A stretch of DNA of 64,000 nt from Alteriqipengyuania_B sp035481675 (GCF_035481675.1 NZ_JAYJJW010000001.1:248001-312000), one strand, 5' to 3'. Counted from the stretch's first letter, positions 26,979-35,659 are shown. Translations and numbers: made by a program. Notes: generated by a model not told the origin, from the sequence alone.

Positions 26979-28460
26979 ATGTTCGACACGCTGTCCGATC
27001 GCCTTGGCGGGGTCTTCGACCGCCTGCGCGGCCGCGGTGCGCTGCGCGAACAGGATGTGCGCGATGCCATGCGCGAAGTGCGCATCGCCCTGCTGGAAGC
27101 AGATGTGGCGCTTCCGGTCGCGCGCGACTTCATCGACAAGGTGACCGAAAAAGCCGTCGGCCAGAATGTCCTGAAGTCGGTCACGCCCGGCCAGATGGTC
27201 GTCAAGATCGTCAACGACGAGCTGATCAACATGCTTGGCGGGGACGCCGCCAGCAAGGAAGGTCGCGCGGGAGAGGCGGAGCCGCTCAACCTCGAGGCGA
27301 AGCCGCCGGTCGTCATCATGATGGTCGGCCTGCAGGGCTCGGGCAAGACCACCAGCACCGCCAAGCTCGCCAAGTACCTGCGCGAGAAAATGGGCAAGAA
27401 GCCGATGATGGCCTCGCTCGACGTCGCGCGCCCGGCCGCGCAGCAGCAGCTCGCCATCCTCGGCGAACAGGCCGATGTCGCGACCCTGCCGATCGTCGCC
27501 GGCCAGCAGCCGGTCGACATCGCCCGCCGCGCGCTGGATTCCGCGCGGCTGCAGAATGTCGACGTGGTGCTGCTCGATACCGCGGGCCGCCTGCATGTCG
27601 ACGATGCGCTGATGGCGGAAATGAAGGCGGTTGCGGGCGTATCCGCGCCCACCGAAGTGCTGCTGGTGGTCGACAGCCTGACCGGCCAGGACGCGGTCAA
27701 CGTCGCGCAGAACTTCTCCGACGAGGTGCCGCTGACCGGCGTCATCCTGACCCGGATGGACGGCGATGCCCGCGGCGGTGCGGCGCTGTCCATGCGCGCG
27801 GTGACCGGCAAGCCGATCAAGTTTGCCGGCACGGGCGAGAAGCTTGATGCGCTGGAGGCCTTCCACCCCGGCCGCGTGGCCGACCGTATCCTAGGCATGG
27901 GCGATGTCGTCAGCCTGGTCGAAAGGGCCGCCGAGGTCATCGACAAGGAAGACGCCGACCGCATGGCCGAGCGGATGATGAAGGGGCAGTTCGACATGAA
28001 CGACCTTCGCACCCAGCTGAAGCAGATGCAGAACATGGGCGGGCTCGGGATGCTGGCAGGCATGATGCCGGGCATGAAGAAGGCCAAGGCGGCGATGGCG
28101 GCCAGCGGCATGGACGACAAGGTGCTGGTCCACATGGACGCGATCATCGGTTCGATGACCGCCAAGGAACGCACCAATCCCGGCCTGATGAACGCAAAGC
28201 GCAAGAAGCGCGTCGCGGCAGGCAGCGGCACCTCCGTGCAGGAGGTGAACAAGATCCTGAAGATGCACCAGGAAATGGGCCGCGCAATGAAGCAGATCAA
28301 GAAAATGGGCGGGCTGAAGGGCCTCGGCGCCCTGTTCGGCGGGGGTGGACCCGGCGGAATGGGCGGCGGCGGTGGCGGCATGCCCGGACTTCCCGGCGGG
28401 CTGGGCGGCGGCGCAGGCAGCCTTCCGCCCGACCTCCAGAACCTCATCAACAAGAAATAA
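26979..28460 (+). CDS. ffh: Signal recognition particle protein Ffh
   Basis: 493 residues. The N domain is followed by the G domain with GLQGSGKTTSTAKLA, DTAGRLHVDD and TRMDGDARGG. The M domain is methionine rich and ends in a Gly/Met-rich tail (GGGGPGGMGGGGGG). It binds 4.5S RNA and signal peptides of membrane proteins. AAGGAG sits 5 bases before the ATG; an in-frame GTG two codons upstream is less likely. First gene of the ffh-rpsP-rimM locus. Confidence 0.97.
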   Translation: MFDTLSDRLGGVFDRLRGRGALREQDVRDAMREVRIALLEADVALPVARDFIDKVTEKAVGQNVLKSVTPGQMVVKIVNDELINMLGGDAASKEGRAGEAEPLNLEAKPPVVIMMVGLQGSGKTTSTAKLAKYLREKMGKKPMMASLDVARPAAQQQLAILGEQADVATLPIVAGQQPVDIARRALDSARLQNVDVVLLDTAGRLHVDDALMAEMKAVAGVSAPTEVLLVVDSLTGQDAVNVAQNFSDEVPLTGVILTRMDGDARGGAALSMRAVTGKPIKFAGTGEKLDALEAFHPGRVADRILGMGDVVSLVERAAEVIDKEDADRMAERMMKGQFDMNDLRTQLKQMQNMGGLGMLAGMMPGMKKAKAAMAASGMDDKVLVHMDAIIGSMTAKERTNPGLMNAKRKKRVAAGSGTSVQEVNKILKMHQEMGRAMKQIKKMGGLKGLGALFGGGGPGGMGGGGGGMPGLPGGLGGGAGSLPPDLQNLINKK

Positions 28461-28493
28461 TTTCAAGACATTACATCGGAAAGGTAACTACCC

Positions 28494-28988
28494 ATGGCAA
28501 TTGCACTTCGTCTTTCGCGCGGCGGCGCCAAGAAGCGTCCCTATTATCGCATCGTCGCGGCCGACAGCCGCAAGCCGCGTGACGGCAAGTACCTGGAGCA
28601 GATCGGCACCTACAACCCGCTGCTTGCCAAGGATGACGAGAACCGCGTCAACCTGAACGAAGACCGCGCCCGTTATTGGCTCGGCGTCGGCGCGCAGCCG
28701 TCCGACCGCGTGGCCCGCTTCCTCGACGCTGCCGGCATCATGGAGCGCAAGGCCAAGAACAACCCGAAGAAGGGCGAACCGGGCGAAGCCGCCAAGGAAC
28801 GCGCCGAGGAAAAGGCGGCCAAGGCTGCCGAAGCCGAGGAAGCCAAGAAGGCTGCCGAGGAAGAAGCCAAAGCCGAGGCTGAAAAGCCCGCCGAGGAAGA
28901 AGCTCCGGCCGAAGAAGCTGCAACCGAGGAAGGCGCCGCTGCCGAAGCTGCGGAAACCGCCGACGAAGCCGAAGAAAAGGCCGAGTAA
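28494..28988 (+). CDS. rpsP: 30S ribosomal protein S16 with long acidic C-terminal tail
   Basis: 164 residues; the conserved S16 core (ALRLSRGGAKKRPYYRIV onward) fills the first 80. The remaining 80 are Ala/Glu/Lys repeats ending in DEAEEKAE. E. coli S16 is 82 residues, so half the protein is a lineage-specific, probably helical or disordered tail on the ribosome surface. 33 bp after ffh with GGAAAGG upstream. rimM follows 6 bp later. Confidence 0.96.
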   Translation: MAIALRLSRGGAKKRPYYRIVAADSRKPRDGKYLEQIGTYNPLLAKDDENRVNLNEDRARYWLGVGAQPSDRVARFLDAAGIMERKAKNNPKKGEPGEAAKERAEEKAAKAAEAEEAKKAAEEEAKAEAEKPAEEEAPAEEAATEEGAAAEAAETADEAEEKAE

Positions 28989-28994
28989 AGCCTT

Positions 28995-29510
28995 ATGGCC
29001 GACACGTCCGTCACACTGGCCGCCATCACCGGCGCGCACGGTGTGGCGGGCGAGGTCCGCCTGAAGCTGTTCGGGGAAGGGCTGGAGGCGCTGGAAGCGC
29101 ACCGGTCCTTCAACACCCATGTCCCCGGCGGCACGCTGACGTTGAAGAAGCTGCGCAGCGACAACAAGGGCGGCGCGATCGCCCGCTTTGCCGAAGTGCC
29201 GGATCGCACGGCGGCCGAAGCCCTGCGGGGCACGGCGCTGGAAGTCCCGCGCGACGCGCTGCCGGCGCTGGAAGAGGGCGAATTCTACCACGCCGACCTG
29301 CTCGGCCTGCCCGCGGTGACGACCGAAGGCGAGCCCATCGGCACTGTGATCGCGGTCGAGAATTTCGGCGCCACCGACATCGTCGAGATCGAACGCGATC
29401 CCCCGCCTGCAAAGGGCATGCGCACCGTGATGGTGCCCCTGACGCCCGAAGCCGTGCCCGAATGGAATGGCGAGCGGCTGGTGGTCAACGGGGCTTTCGT
29501 GGGTTCATGA
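28995..29510 (+). CDS. rimM: Ribosome maturation factor RimM
   Basis: 171 residues. N-terminal RimM barrel with ITGAHGVAGEVRLKLF, and a PRC-barrel C-terminal half with EFYHADLLGLPAV and MVPLTPEAVPE. It aids 16S 3' domain assembly with S19. 6 bp after rpsP. In most relatives trmD would follow; here the next gene overlaps by 4 bp and is a metallophosphoesterase. Confidence 0.95.
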   Translation: MADTSVTLAAITGAHGVAGEVRLKLFGEGLEALEAHRSFNTHVPGGTLTLKKLRSDNKGGAIARFAEVPDRTAAEALRGTALEVPRDALPALEEGEFYHADLLGLPAVTTEGEPIGTVIAVENFGATDIVEIERDPPPAKGMRTVMVPLTPEAVPEWNGERLVVNGAFVGS

Positions 29511-30232
29511 CGCGGATCGCCGTTATCTCGGACATTCACGGCAATCTGCCCGCTCTGAAGGCGGTGGTCGCAGACGCAGGAATGCGCGGCTGCGATCTGT
29601 TTGTAAATCTGGGCGATATTCTTTCGGGTCCGCTCTGGCCCAGAGAAACGGCCGACTTTCTGATGAAGCAGGACTGGCCCACGATTGCCGGAAATCACGA
29701 ACGGCAGTTGCTGACCGATCCGCCAGAGCGGATTGGCGCATCGGACGCTTTTGCCAAGGCGCAGTGCGACCAGCATCATCTGCAATGGCTCGCCGCACTG
29801 CCAGCCGAAATGGAAATTCCGGGAGCCTGGTGCACGCACGCGCGCCCTGGAAACGACCACGAGTACTGGCTGGAATCAGTCGACCAGGACGGCGCGCGCG
29901 AGGCGACGATGGCGGAGATCGAAGGGCGACTTGCGGGGCGTGCCGAACTGCTGATCCTGCATGGGCATTCGCACATCCAGCGTGAGGTGCGATTACCGTC
30001 GGGCCAGCGCATCGCCAATCCCGGAAGCGTGGGATTGCCGGCTTATGATGACGTTCGCCCCTTTCCCCATGTAATGGAAAGCGGCGATCCGGCTGCGCGC
30101 TATCTAATCCTCGAAGATGGTGACATCCGCATGTGTGCCGTTGATTACGACCACGAGATTGCGGCCCGGCAGGCTGAGCGGAACAACAGGCCCGACTGGG
30201 CCAGGGCCCTGCGCACCGGGCGCGTCAGCTAG
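29507..30232 (+). CDS. Calcineurin-like metallophosphoesterase (YfcE/MJ0936 type)
   Basis: 241 residues. Metal-binding motifs in order: ISDIHGN, NLGDIL, GNHE and HGHSH, the classic metallophosphoesterase set. The small single-domain form suggests a phosphodiesterase or protein-phosphatase-like activity; the substrate is unknown. The ATG overlaps the rimM stop (ATGA), giving coupling to the ribosomal operon. Convergent with the flavoprotein gene, overlapping by 4 bp. It looks like an insertion into the rimM-trmD pair. Confidence 0.88.
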   Translation: MTRIAVISDIHGNLPALKAVVADAGMRGCDLFVNLGDILSGPLWPRETADFLMKQDWPTIAGNHERQLLTDPPERIGASDAFAKAQCDQHHLQWLAALPAEMEIPGAWCTHARPGNDHEYWLESVDQDGAREATMAEIEGRLAGRAELLILHGHSHIQREVRLPSGQRIANPGSVGLPAYDDVRPFPHVMESGDPAARYLILEDGDIRMCAVDYDHEIAARQAERNNRPDWARALRTGRVS

Positions 30233-31137
30233 CGCCTGATCGGCTGCTTTTCGGCAAGATCGTTGCGGATCGTCGTCGCCGCGACGCCGGCGGCGCCCAT
30301 TGCGTGGCTGATCTGGTCGAGGCCCAGCACCACGTCGCCTGCCGCGTAGAGGCCGGGAACGCTGGTGCGCTGGTGATCGTCCACAACGATGCAGCCGTCC
30401 CCGGTCGTTTCCGCGCCCGCAGATGCCGCCAGTTCGGATCGGACATCGCTGCCCATTGCGGGATAGATGCTGTCGAACTCCAGCCAGCCATCGGCCGTTT
30501 CGACCGCGATGCGTTCTCCGCGTAGCTCGTATTTGCCGCAGGGGCCGTCCACTCGCGCCACGCCCGCTTCGTCGAGCGTTGCGAGACATTCGGCATCGAG
30601 TTCGTGGTCGCTGTCGGGCGATACCAGCGTCAGGTCGCGCGTGAAGCCACGCAGGAACATCGTTTCCGCCGTGCCGTGGTCGCCCGTGCCGATCACGCCC
30701 ACGCGCTTGTCGGTCACCTCGTATCCGTCGCACACCGGGCAATAGCGCAGCAGGCCTTTCGCCAGCGCATCGTCGTGCAGCGCATCGTCCATGCCGGGCG
30801 GGTGGCGGTTGAACACTCCGGTCGCCAGCAGCACGCTGCGCGCGGTGAACGTGCCCTCGTCCGTGCCGACGGTGAAATGGTCGCCCGTTCTGGCGAGGTG
30901 TGCGATCCGCTTTTCCTCGTGCACCGCGCCGTATTTCTCTGCCTGCTCCAGCATGCGGCCCACGAGCTCCAACCCGGCGATGCCATCGGGATAGCCCGCA
31001 TGGTTATGCGTACACGGGATCAGCGCCGCGCGGCTGGTGCCGCAATCGAACAGCCGGATGTCGAGGTGGTAGCGGGCAAGATAGATCGCGGCCGTCAGCC
31101 CCGCCGGCCCGCCGCCGATGATGATGCAATCGTCCAT
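30229..31137 (-). CDS. Thioredoxin reductase-like FAD/NAD(P) oxidoreductase
   Basis: 302 residues. FAD loop IIGGGPAGLTAAIYLAR at the N-terminus, NAD(P) loop VGVIGTGDHGTAE in the middle, a redox CPVC in RYCPVCDGYE, and a C-terminal YAAGDVVLGLDQISHAMG. The CxxC sits where TrxB has CATC, so dithiol chemistry is likely, but CPVC differs from canonical TrxB and the partner is unknown. It lies on the minus strand between rimM and trmD, reversed relative to the ribosomal genes. Confidence 0.85.
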   Translation of the reverse strand: MDDCIIIGGGPAGLTAAIYLARYHLDIRLFDCGTSRAALIPCTHNHAGYPDGIAGLELVGRMLEQAEKYGAVHEEKRIAHLARTGDHFTVGTDEGTFTARSVLLATGVFNRHPPGMDDALHDDALAKGLLRYCPVCDGYEVTDKRVGVIGTGDHGTAETMFLRGFTRDLTLVSPDSDHELDAECLATLDEAGVARVDGPCGKYELRGERIAVETADGWLEFDSIYPAMGSDVRSELAASAGAETTGDGCIVVDDHQRTSVPGLYAAGDVVLGLDQISHAMGAAGVAATTIRNDLAEKQPIRR

Positions 31138-31192
31138 GCCCGCAACAATGCGCGGGATGGCATTGTGGTGCCCCTGCGCCTACAGATTACCC

Positions 31193-31513
31193 ATGTCCGA
31201 TCATGCCATCACAATCCTAGTTGCAGCTCTCTTCGTGTTTTCCGCTTTGGGATTCGGCTGGCTGGCCAATCGGTTCTCCCCAAATCGCTCCCCAGTCTGG
31301 CGAGCATGGAGTGCGTCGATCGCATTGGCGTTCATCTCTGGCAGTCCGGGGCTTCTGGGTGTGTTTTCGAGCGGAATCTCATTTGCTGTCTTCCCAGGCG
31401 TGGGATTTGTGTTCGCTTGGATGGGAGTTGTGGCCTTGGTCAGCTTCCCTTTCAGTTATGCCGTCACGCGACGAAAGACTGCGACTAAAAGCAATCGGTG
31501 TGCGCAGCCATGA
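31193..31513 (+). CDS. Small membrane protein, function unknown
   Basis: 106 residues. Three hydrophobic segments: ITILVAALFVFSALGFGWLA, SIALAFISGSPGLLGVFSSG and VGFVFAWMGVVALVSFPFSY. A basic tail ends RRKTATKSNRCAQP. No family recognised. AT-richer than the adjacent core genes, in line with recent acquisition. The stop overlaps the next gene start (ATGA). Confidence 0.62.
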   Translation: MSDHAITILVAALFVFSALGFGWLANRFSPNRSPVWRAWSASIALAFISGSPGLLGVFSSGISFAVFPGVGFVFAWMGVVALVSFPFSYAVTRRKTATKSNRCAQP

Positions 31514-31533
31514 CCTTCGCCGCATCCGTCCTC
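31510..31533 (+). repeat. Direct repeat copy 1 (shared with trmD 5' end)
   Basis: Begins ATGACCTTCGCCGCA and continues CCGTCCTC after one variable base; 23 of 24 positions match copy 2 at 31850-31873. Sequence before and after the repeat does not match. Confidence 0.85.
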
Positions 31534-31767
31534 GTGGTGTTTTGGATTTTGATCGGATATTTGAGCGTCCGAAATTGGGAAGTGAGCTGGTTTTGGAGGT
31601 TAGCTTCGACCCTCTATAGTGTTATTTTCGCACTGCTTATCATCTATATTCACGATATTAGGGGGCAAGCTGCCGTGCTTGAAGCGATATTTATATGCCT
31701 CTTTTTGAACTGTTTAATGCTCATGACTGGATACGCGATGAAAAGGGATGAGGAGCAGTATGATTAA
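31510..31767 (+). CDS. Small membrane protein sharing its 5' end with trmD
   Basis: 85 residues with hydrophobic segments near residues 3-20, 30-48 and 55-75. Markedly AT-rich for this genome. The first eight codons (MTFAASVL) are nearly identical at DNA level to the first eight of trmD (MTFAATVL). Overlaps the preceding membrane-protein gene by 4 bp. No family recognised. 82 bp upstream of trmD. Confidence 0.6.
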   Translation: MTFAASVLVVFWILIGYLSVRNWEVSWFWRLASTLYSVIFALLIIYIHDIRGQAAVLEAIFICLFLNCLMLMTGYAMKRDEEQYD

Positions 31768-31849
31768 GAGTGCCGTTCATACGGCTGGCGATACGGCCGA
31801 AGCTCGGCAGCGCTGTTCTGACCAGTCACGTCGCTAGAAGGCCGATAAA

Positions 31850-31873
31850 ATGACCTTCGCCGCAACCGTCCTC
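31850..31873 (+). repeat. Direct repeat copy 2 (first codons of trmD)
   Basis: The start of trmD. It differs from copy 1 only at the first base of the codon after GCCGCA (A here, T in copy 1). The two copies are 340 bp apart. Confidence 0.85.
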
Positions 31874-32581
31874 ACGCTCTATCCCGAGATGTTTCCCGGG
31901 CCGCTGCGGCTGTCGCTGGCCGGGCGGGCGCTGGAGGAGCAGCGCTGGTCGCTCGAGACCGTGCAGATCCGCGACTTTGCCACCGACAAACACCGCACGG
32001 TGGATGACACGCCGGCGGGCGGCGGTGCAGGCATGGTGCTGAAGGCGGACGTGCTGGGCGCGGCGGTGGACCATGCGCGGCGGATCAGCCCCGAGGCGCC
32101 GGTGCTCGCCATGACCCCGCGCGGCGAGCCGATCACCCAGGCGCGCATCCGCGAGCTGGTGGCGGGGCCGGGGGTCACGATCCTGTGCGGCCGGTTCGAA
32201 GGTTTCGACGAGCGGATTTTCGAAGGGCGGGACGTCGAGCAGGTCAGCCTTGGCGACATCGTGCTGTCGGGCGGGGAACCCGCCGCGCTGGCCATACTCG
32301 ATGCTTGCATTCGGCTGCTTCCCGGCGTAATGGGCGCGGCTTCTAGCGGGACCGAGGAATCGTTCGAGGACGGTTTGCTCGAATACCCGCAATATACCCG
32401 ACCTCAGGAATGGGAAGGGCGCACGATCCCTGAAGTGCTGCGATCGGGGGATCATGCGAAGGTTGCGGCATGGCGCAAGTCCATGGCCGAAGCCGATACA
32501 CGGTCACGCAGGCCGGACCTTTGGGAGCGTTACAGTGACGCTCGGGACCGACCTGCCTCTGGCGCGCAGGAAAAAGACTGA
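31850..32581 (+). CDS. trmD: tRNA (guanine-N1-)-methyltransferase
   Basis: 243 residues. SPOUT knot signatures: DTPAGGGAGMVLKADVL, LCGRFEGFDERI and GDIVLSGGEPAAL. It methylates G37 of tRNAs reading CNN codons and prevents frameshifting. The start MTFAATVLTLYPEMFPG is typical. Upstream lies the inserted accessory block; rplS follows 14 bp later. Confidence 0.97.
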   Translation: MTFAATVLTLYPEMFPGPLRLSLAGRALEEQRWSLETVQIRDFATDKHRTVDDTPAGGGAGMVLKADVLGAAVDHARRISPEAPVLAMTPRGEPITQARIRELVAGPGVTILCGRFEGFDERIFEGRDVEQVSLGDIVLSGGEPAALAILDACIRLLPGVMGAASSGTEESFEDGLLEYPQYTRPQEWEGRTIPEVLRSGDHAKVAAWRKSMAEADTRSRRPDLWERYSDARDRPASGAQEKD

Positions 32582-32595
32582 AGGACTTTCAGGCC

Positions 32596-32964
32596 ATGAA
32601 CCTGATCCAGGAACTCGAAGCCGAAGCGATCAAGAACCTCGGCAAGGACATTCCCGAATTTCGCGCGGGCGATACCGTGCGCGTCGGCGTGCGCGTCAAG
32701 GAAGGCGAGCGCGAGCGTATCCAGAATTTCGAAGGCGTCTGCATCGCGCGCAGCAACCGCGCGATGGGATCGAACTTCACCGTCCGCAAGATGAGCTTCG
32801 GCGAAGGCGTGGAGCGCGTGTTCCCGCTGTATTCGCCCAACGTGGACAGCATCACCGTGGTCCGCCGCGGTGTCGTGCGCCGCGCGAAGCTTTACTACCT
32901 GCGCGGCCGCACCGGCAAGAGCGCGCGTATCGCGGAACGCCGCGTCAACGCGCCCAAGGCGTAA
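32596..32964 (+). CDS. rplS: 50S ribosomal protein L19
   Basis: 122 residues. It has the family core FRAGDTVRVGVRVKEGERER, IQNFEGVCIAR and VFPLYSPNVDSI. Located at the 30S-50S interface. 14 bp after trmD and closed by a strong terminator. Length normal. Confidence 0.97.
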   Translation: MNLIQELEAEAIKNLGKDIPEFRAGDTVRVGVRVKEGERERIQNFEGVCIARSNRAMGSNFTVRKMSFGEGVERVFPLYSPNVDSITVVRRGVVRRAKLYYLRGRTGKSARIAERRVNAPKA

Positions 32965-32987
32965 GGTCAAACCCGCCGACGAGATTG

Positions 32988-33015
32988 AGGGCGTCCCGTG
33001 CGGGGCGCCCTTTTT
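32988..33015 (+). terminator. Terminator of the trmD-rplS transcript
   Basis: Arms AGGGCGTCCC and GGGGCGCCCT (one wobble) around GTGC, followed by a T run. 23 bp after rplS. Confidence 0.88.
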
Positions 33016-33119
33016 CTTTGTCTGTCGTGACTAGGTAGACCTACGCACTGACAGCGAAAGCGCGATTGCAGAAAATGCCTCCATTGCGGTCGATCCCAGA
33101 CCCGAAGAGAGGATGCGAT

Positions 33120-33299
33120 ATGCGAAAACTGATTTCGATGGCGGTGATTGGAGGGCTTCTTGCTTCTTCCCCCGTTGCCTTGGCCAACACCAAGAACGAC
33201 AAGAACCAGTCCAACGAGCGTTTCTTCAAGTGTCACGTGCTGGAGGATACCCTCTGGCGCGCGATCCTTACCGGCAAGTGGCCCTTCCACTGCGATTGA
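33120..33299 (+). CDS. Small secreted peptide, function unknown
   Basis: 59 residues. A signal peptide of about 22 residues ends in PVALA. The mature peptide is about 37 residues, starts NTKNDKNQSNERFF and carries two cysteines (FKCHVL and the final FHCD) that could form one disulfide. AGAGG precedes the ATG. It is flanked by its own terminators on both sides, so it is a self-contained transcription unit. No family recognised. Confidence 0.6.
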   Translation: MRKLISMAVIGGLLASSPVALANTKNDKNQSNERFFKCHVLEDTLWRAILTGKWPFHCD

Positions 33300-33321
33300 G
33301 GCCATCGGCAACATACCGTTT

Positions 33322-33361
33322 GAAAAAGGGGCGCTCCGGTCTACACCGGGGCGCCTTTTTT
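33322..33361 (+). terminator. Terminator after the small secreted peptide gene
   Basis: The left arm (AAAAAGG, then GCGC and CCGGT, with a small bulge) pairs with ACCGGGGCGCCTTTTT around CTAC, ending in six T. It lies 22 bp after the peptide gene and just before the S9 peptidase gene. Confidence 0.8.
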
Positions 33362-33385
33362 CATGTTGGAAGAGAATGATCCCCC

Positions 33386-35626
33386 ATGCGCACCATGCTC
33401 GCCGCAATCCTCCTCGCCACCACCGCCGCAACGCCGGCCTTCGCGCAGGAGGGCGATGAGATGAGCGCACCCGCCGAGACCGGCGACCTCAGCATCGAAC
33501 GCGTATTCGCGAGCCCCAGCCTGAACGGATCGAGCCCGCGCGGGGTGAAGCTGTCGCCCGACGGGCGCTACCTCACCGTGCTGCGCAACCGCGACGACGA
33601 CCTGCAGCGCTACGACCTGTGGGGCTACGACCGCGAGACCGGCGAATGGTCGATGCTGGTGGACAGCGAAAAGGTCGGTTCGGGCCGCGAATTGTCCGAG
33701 GCGGAAAAGATGCAGCGCGAGCGCATGCGCGTGGGCGGGCTGAAAGGCATCATCACCTATCAGTGGACCGATGCGGGCGATGCGGTCCTCGTGCCGCTGG
33801 ACGGCGACCTCTACCTCGCCGGCCTGGACGGCAGCGTGACGCGCCTCACCGATACCGAAGCGAGCGAGCTCAACCCCAAGCTGTCGGACAAGGGCACCTA
33901 CGTCTCGTTCGTGCGCGGCCGGCAGCTCTATGTCGGCGAAGTGGGCGAGGAGCCGCAGCCCGTAACCCCGCTGGAGGAGGAGACCGTAACCTGGGGCGAG
34001 GCAGAATTCGTCGCGCAGGAGGAAATGGGGCGGCTTACCGGCTATTGGTGGAGCCCGGACGAGCGGCGGATCGCCGTTCAGCGGACCGATGAAAGCCCCG
34101 TCGGCATCGTCACGCGTGCGGCGATCGGCGCGACGGGCACGAAGGTTTTCGAGCAGCGCTATCCCGTGGCGGGCAGCGACAACGCCATCGTGGAACTCTA
34201 CGTGCAGGACCCGGACGGCGGCGACCGGGTGAAAGTGGACCTCGGCGAGGAAACCGACATCTACCTCGCCCGCGTGGACTGGGCGCCCGACGGCAGCCGT
34301 TTGTACGTGCAGCGCCAGAACCGCGAGCAGACCGTGCTCGACATGCTGAGCGTGGACCCGGCGACCGGTGCCTCCAGCATCCTGTTTACGGAAAAGGCAG
34401 CGGAAGGGCACTGGACCAACCTCACCTACGACTACAAATTCCTGAAGGACGGTTCGCTCATCTGGTGGAGCGAGCGCGACGGTTTCGGCCACCTCTACCG
34501 GTTCGACGATGGCAACTGGACCCAGCTGACCGATGGCGACTGGGTCGTCACGGGGCTGGTCGGCGTGGACCAGGATGCGGGCCGCGTGGTATTCACCGGC
34601 AAGAAGGACGGCGTGCTGGAAACGCACATCTACGCCTTCGACCTTGCCGATCCGGCGAACGTCGCGCGGCTGAGCGAGCCCGGCTACACCTACGGCGCCG
34701 GCATGGACCCCAGCGGCAAAACGCTGCTGATCAGCCGCTCCTCCCCCGCGCAGCCAGGCCAGACCTATCTCGCCGATGCCAACGGCAACCGCCTGCAATG
34801 GATCAACGAGAATGCGCTGGACGCGGACCATCCCTACGCGCCCTATCTCGCCAGCCACCGCATGCCGACCTTCGGCACGATCAAGGCCGATGACGGCACC
34901 GACCTGTACTGGCGGATGATCGCGCCGGAGATGGAGGCGGGCAAGCGCTATCCCGTCTTCTTCAGCCACTATGGCGGCCCCGGCCCGCAAGTGGTGGACA
35001 ACGGCTGGGGCGGCGCGCTGGAACAGGCGATCGTCGACAAGGGCTACATCTATTTCGAGCTCGACAACCGCGGCAGCGCCAATCGCGGCGTCGATTTCGA
35101 AAAGCAGATCTACCGCGCGATGGCGGGCGTCGAGGTGGACGACCAGCGCGCCGGCGCCGAGTATCTAAAATCGCTCGATTTCGTCGATCTGGACAAGATC
35201 GCGATCTACGGCTGGTCCTATGGTGGCTACATGACGCTGGCCCAGCTGGAAGAGGACCCGGGCCTTTACGCTGCCGGCATCTCCGGCGCGCCGGTGACCA
35301 AGTGGGAGCTGTACGATACCCACTACACCGAACGGTTCATGGGCACGCCGCAGGCCGATGCTGAGGCTTACGAACGCTCCGCCGTGATCGCCGAATCCGT
35401 CAATATCACCGACCCGCTGCTGCTGATCCACGGTATGGCGGACGATAACGTTGTGTTTGAAAATTCGAGCGAGCTGATCGCCACCATGCAGGAAGGGCGC
35501 GTGCCGTTCGAGATGATGCTCTACCCCGGATACACGCACCGCGTCGGGGGCGAGAACATCAGCCCGCACATGTGGAACACGATCTTCGCCTTCCTCGAAC
35601 GCCACGGCGCGACCCCGCCTGAATAA
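33386..35626 (+). CDS. Exported S9-family prolyl peptidase (dipeptidyl peptidase IV type)
   Basis: 746 residues. Signal peptide through ATPAFA. An N-terminal eight-bladed beta-propeller (about residues 40-480) is followed by an alpha/beta hydrolase domain. The nucleophile is S611 in GWSYGGY, with the acid in HGMADDNVVF and the histidine in PGYTHRVGG. It releases N-terminal dipeptides after Pro or Ala in the periplasm. GGAAGAG lies upstream. Such peptidases are numerous in Sphingomonadales; the natural peptides are unknown. Confidence 0.92.
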   Translation: MRTMLAAILLATTAATPAFAQEGDEMSAPAETGDLSIERVFASPSLNGSSPRGVKLSPDGRYLTVLRNRDDDLQRYDLWGYDRETGEWSMLVDSEKVGSGRELSEAEKMQRERMRVGGLKGIITYQWTDAGDAVLVPLDGDLYLAGLDGSVTRLTDTEASELNPKLSDKGTYVSFVRGRQLYVGEVGEEPQPVTPLEEETVTWGEAEFVAQEEMGRLTGYWWSPDERRIAVQRTDESPVGIVTRAAIGATGTKVFEQRYPVAGSDNAIVELYVQDPDGGDRVKVDLGEETDIYLARVDWAPDGSRLYVQRQNREQTVLDMLSVDPATGASSILFTEKAAEGHWTNLTYDYKFLKDGSLIWWSERDGFGHLYRFDDGNWTQLTDGDWVVTGLVGVDQDAGRVVFTGKKDGVLETHIYAFDLADPANVARLSEPGYTYGAGMDPSGKTLLISRSSPAQPGQTYLADANGNRLQWINENALDADHPYAPYLASHRMPTFGTIKADDGTDLYWRMIAPEMEAGKRYPVFFSHYGGPGPQVVDNGWGGALEQAIVDKGYIYFELDNRGSANRGVDFEKQIYRAMAGVEVDDQRAGAEYLKSLDFVDLDKIAIYGWSYGGYMTLAQLEEDPGLYAAGISGAPVTKWELYDTHYTERFMGTPQADAEAYERSAVIAESVNITDPLLLIHGMADDNVVFENSSELIATMQEGRVPFEMMLYPGYTHRVGGENISPHMWNTIFAFLERHGATPPE

Positions 35627-35659
35627 GCCGGTCTAGGTCGCGCCCAAGACGAACTACGC

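Noticed and set aside
33036..33049. Short inverted repeat TAGGT-AG-ACCTA upstream of the secreted peptide gene
   Set aside because: Five-base arms with a two-base centre are expected by chance at this density; kept only as a note.
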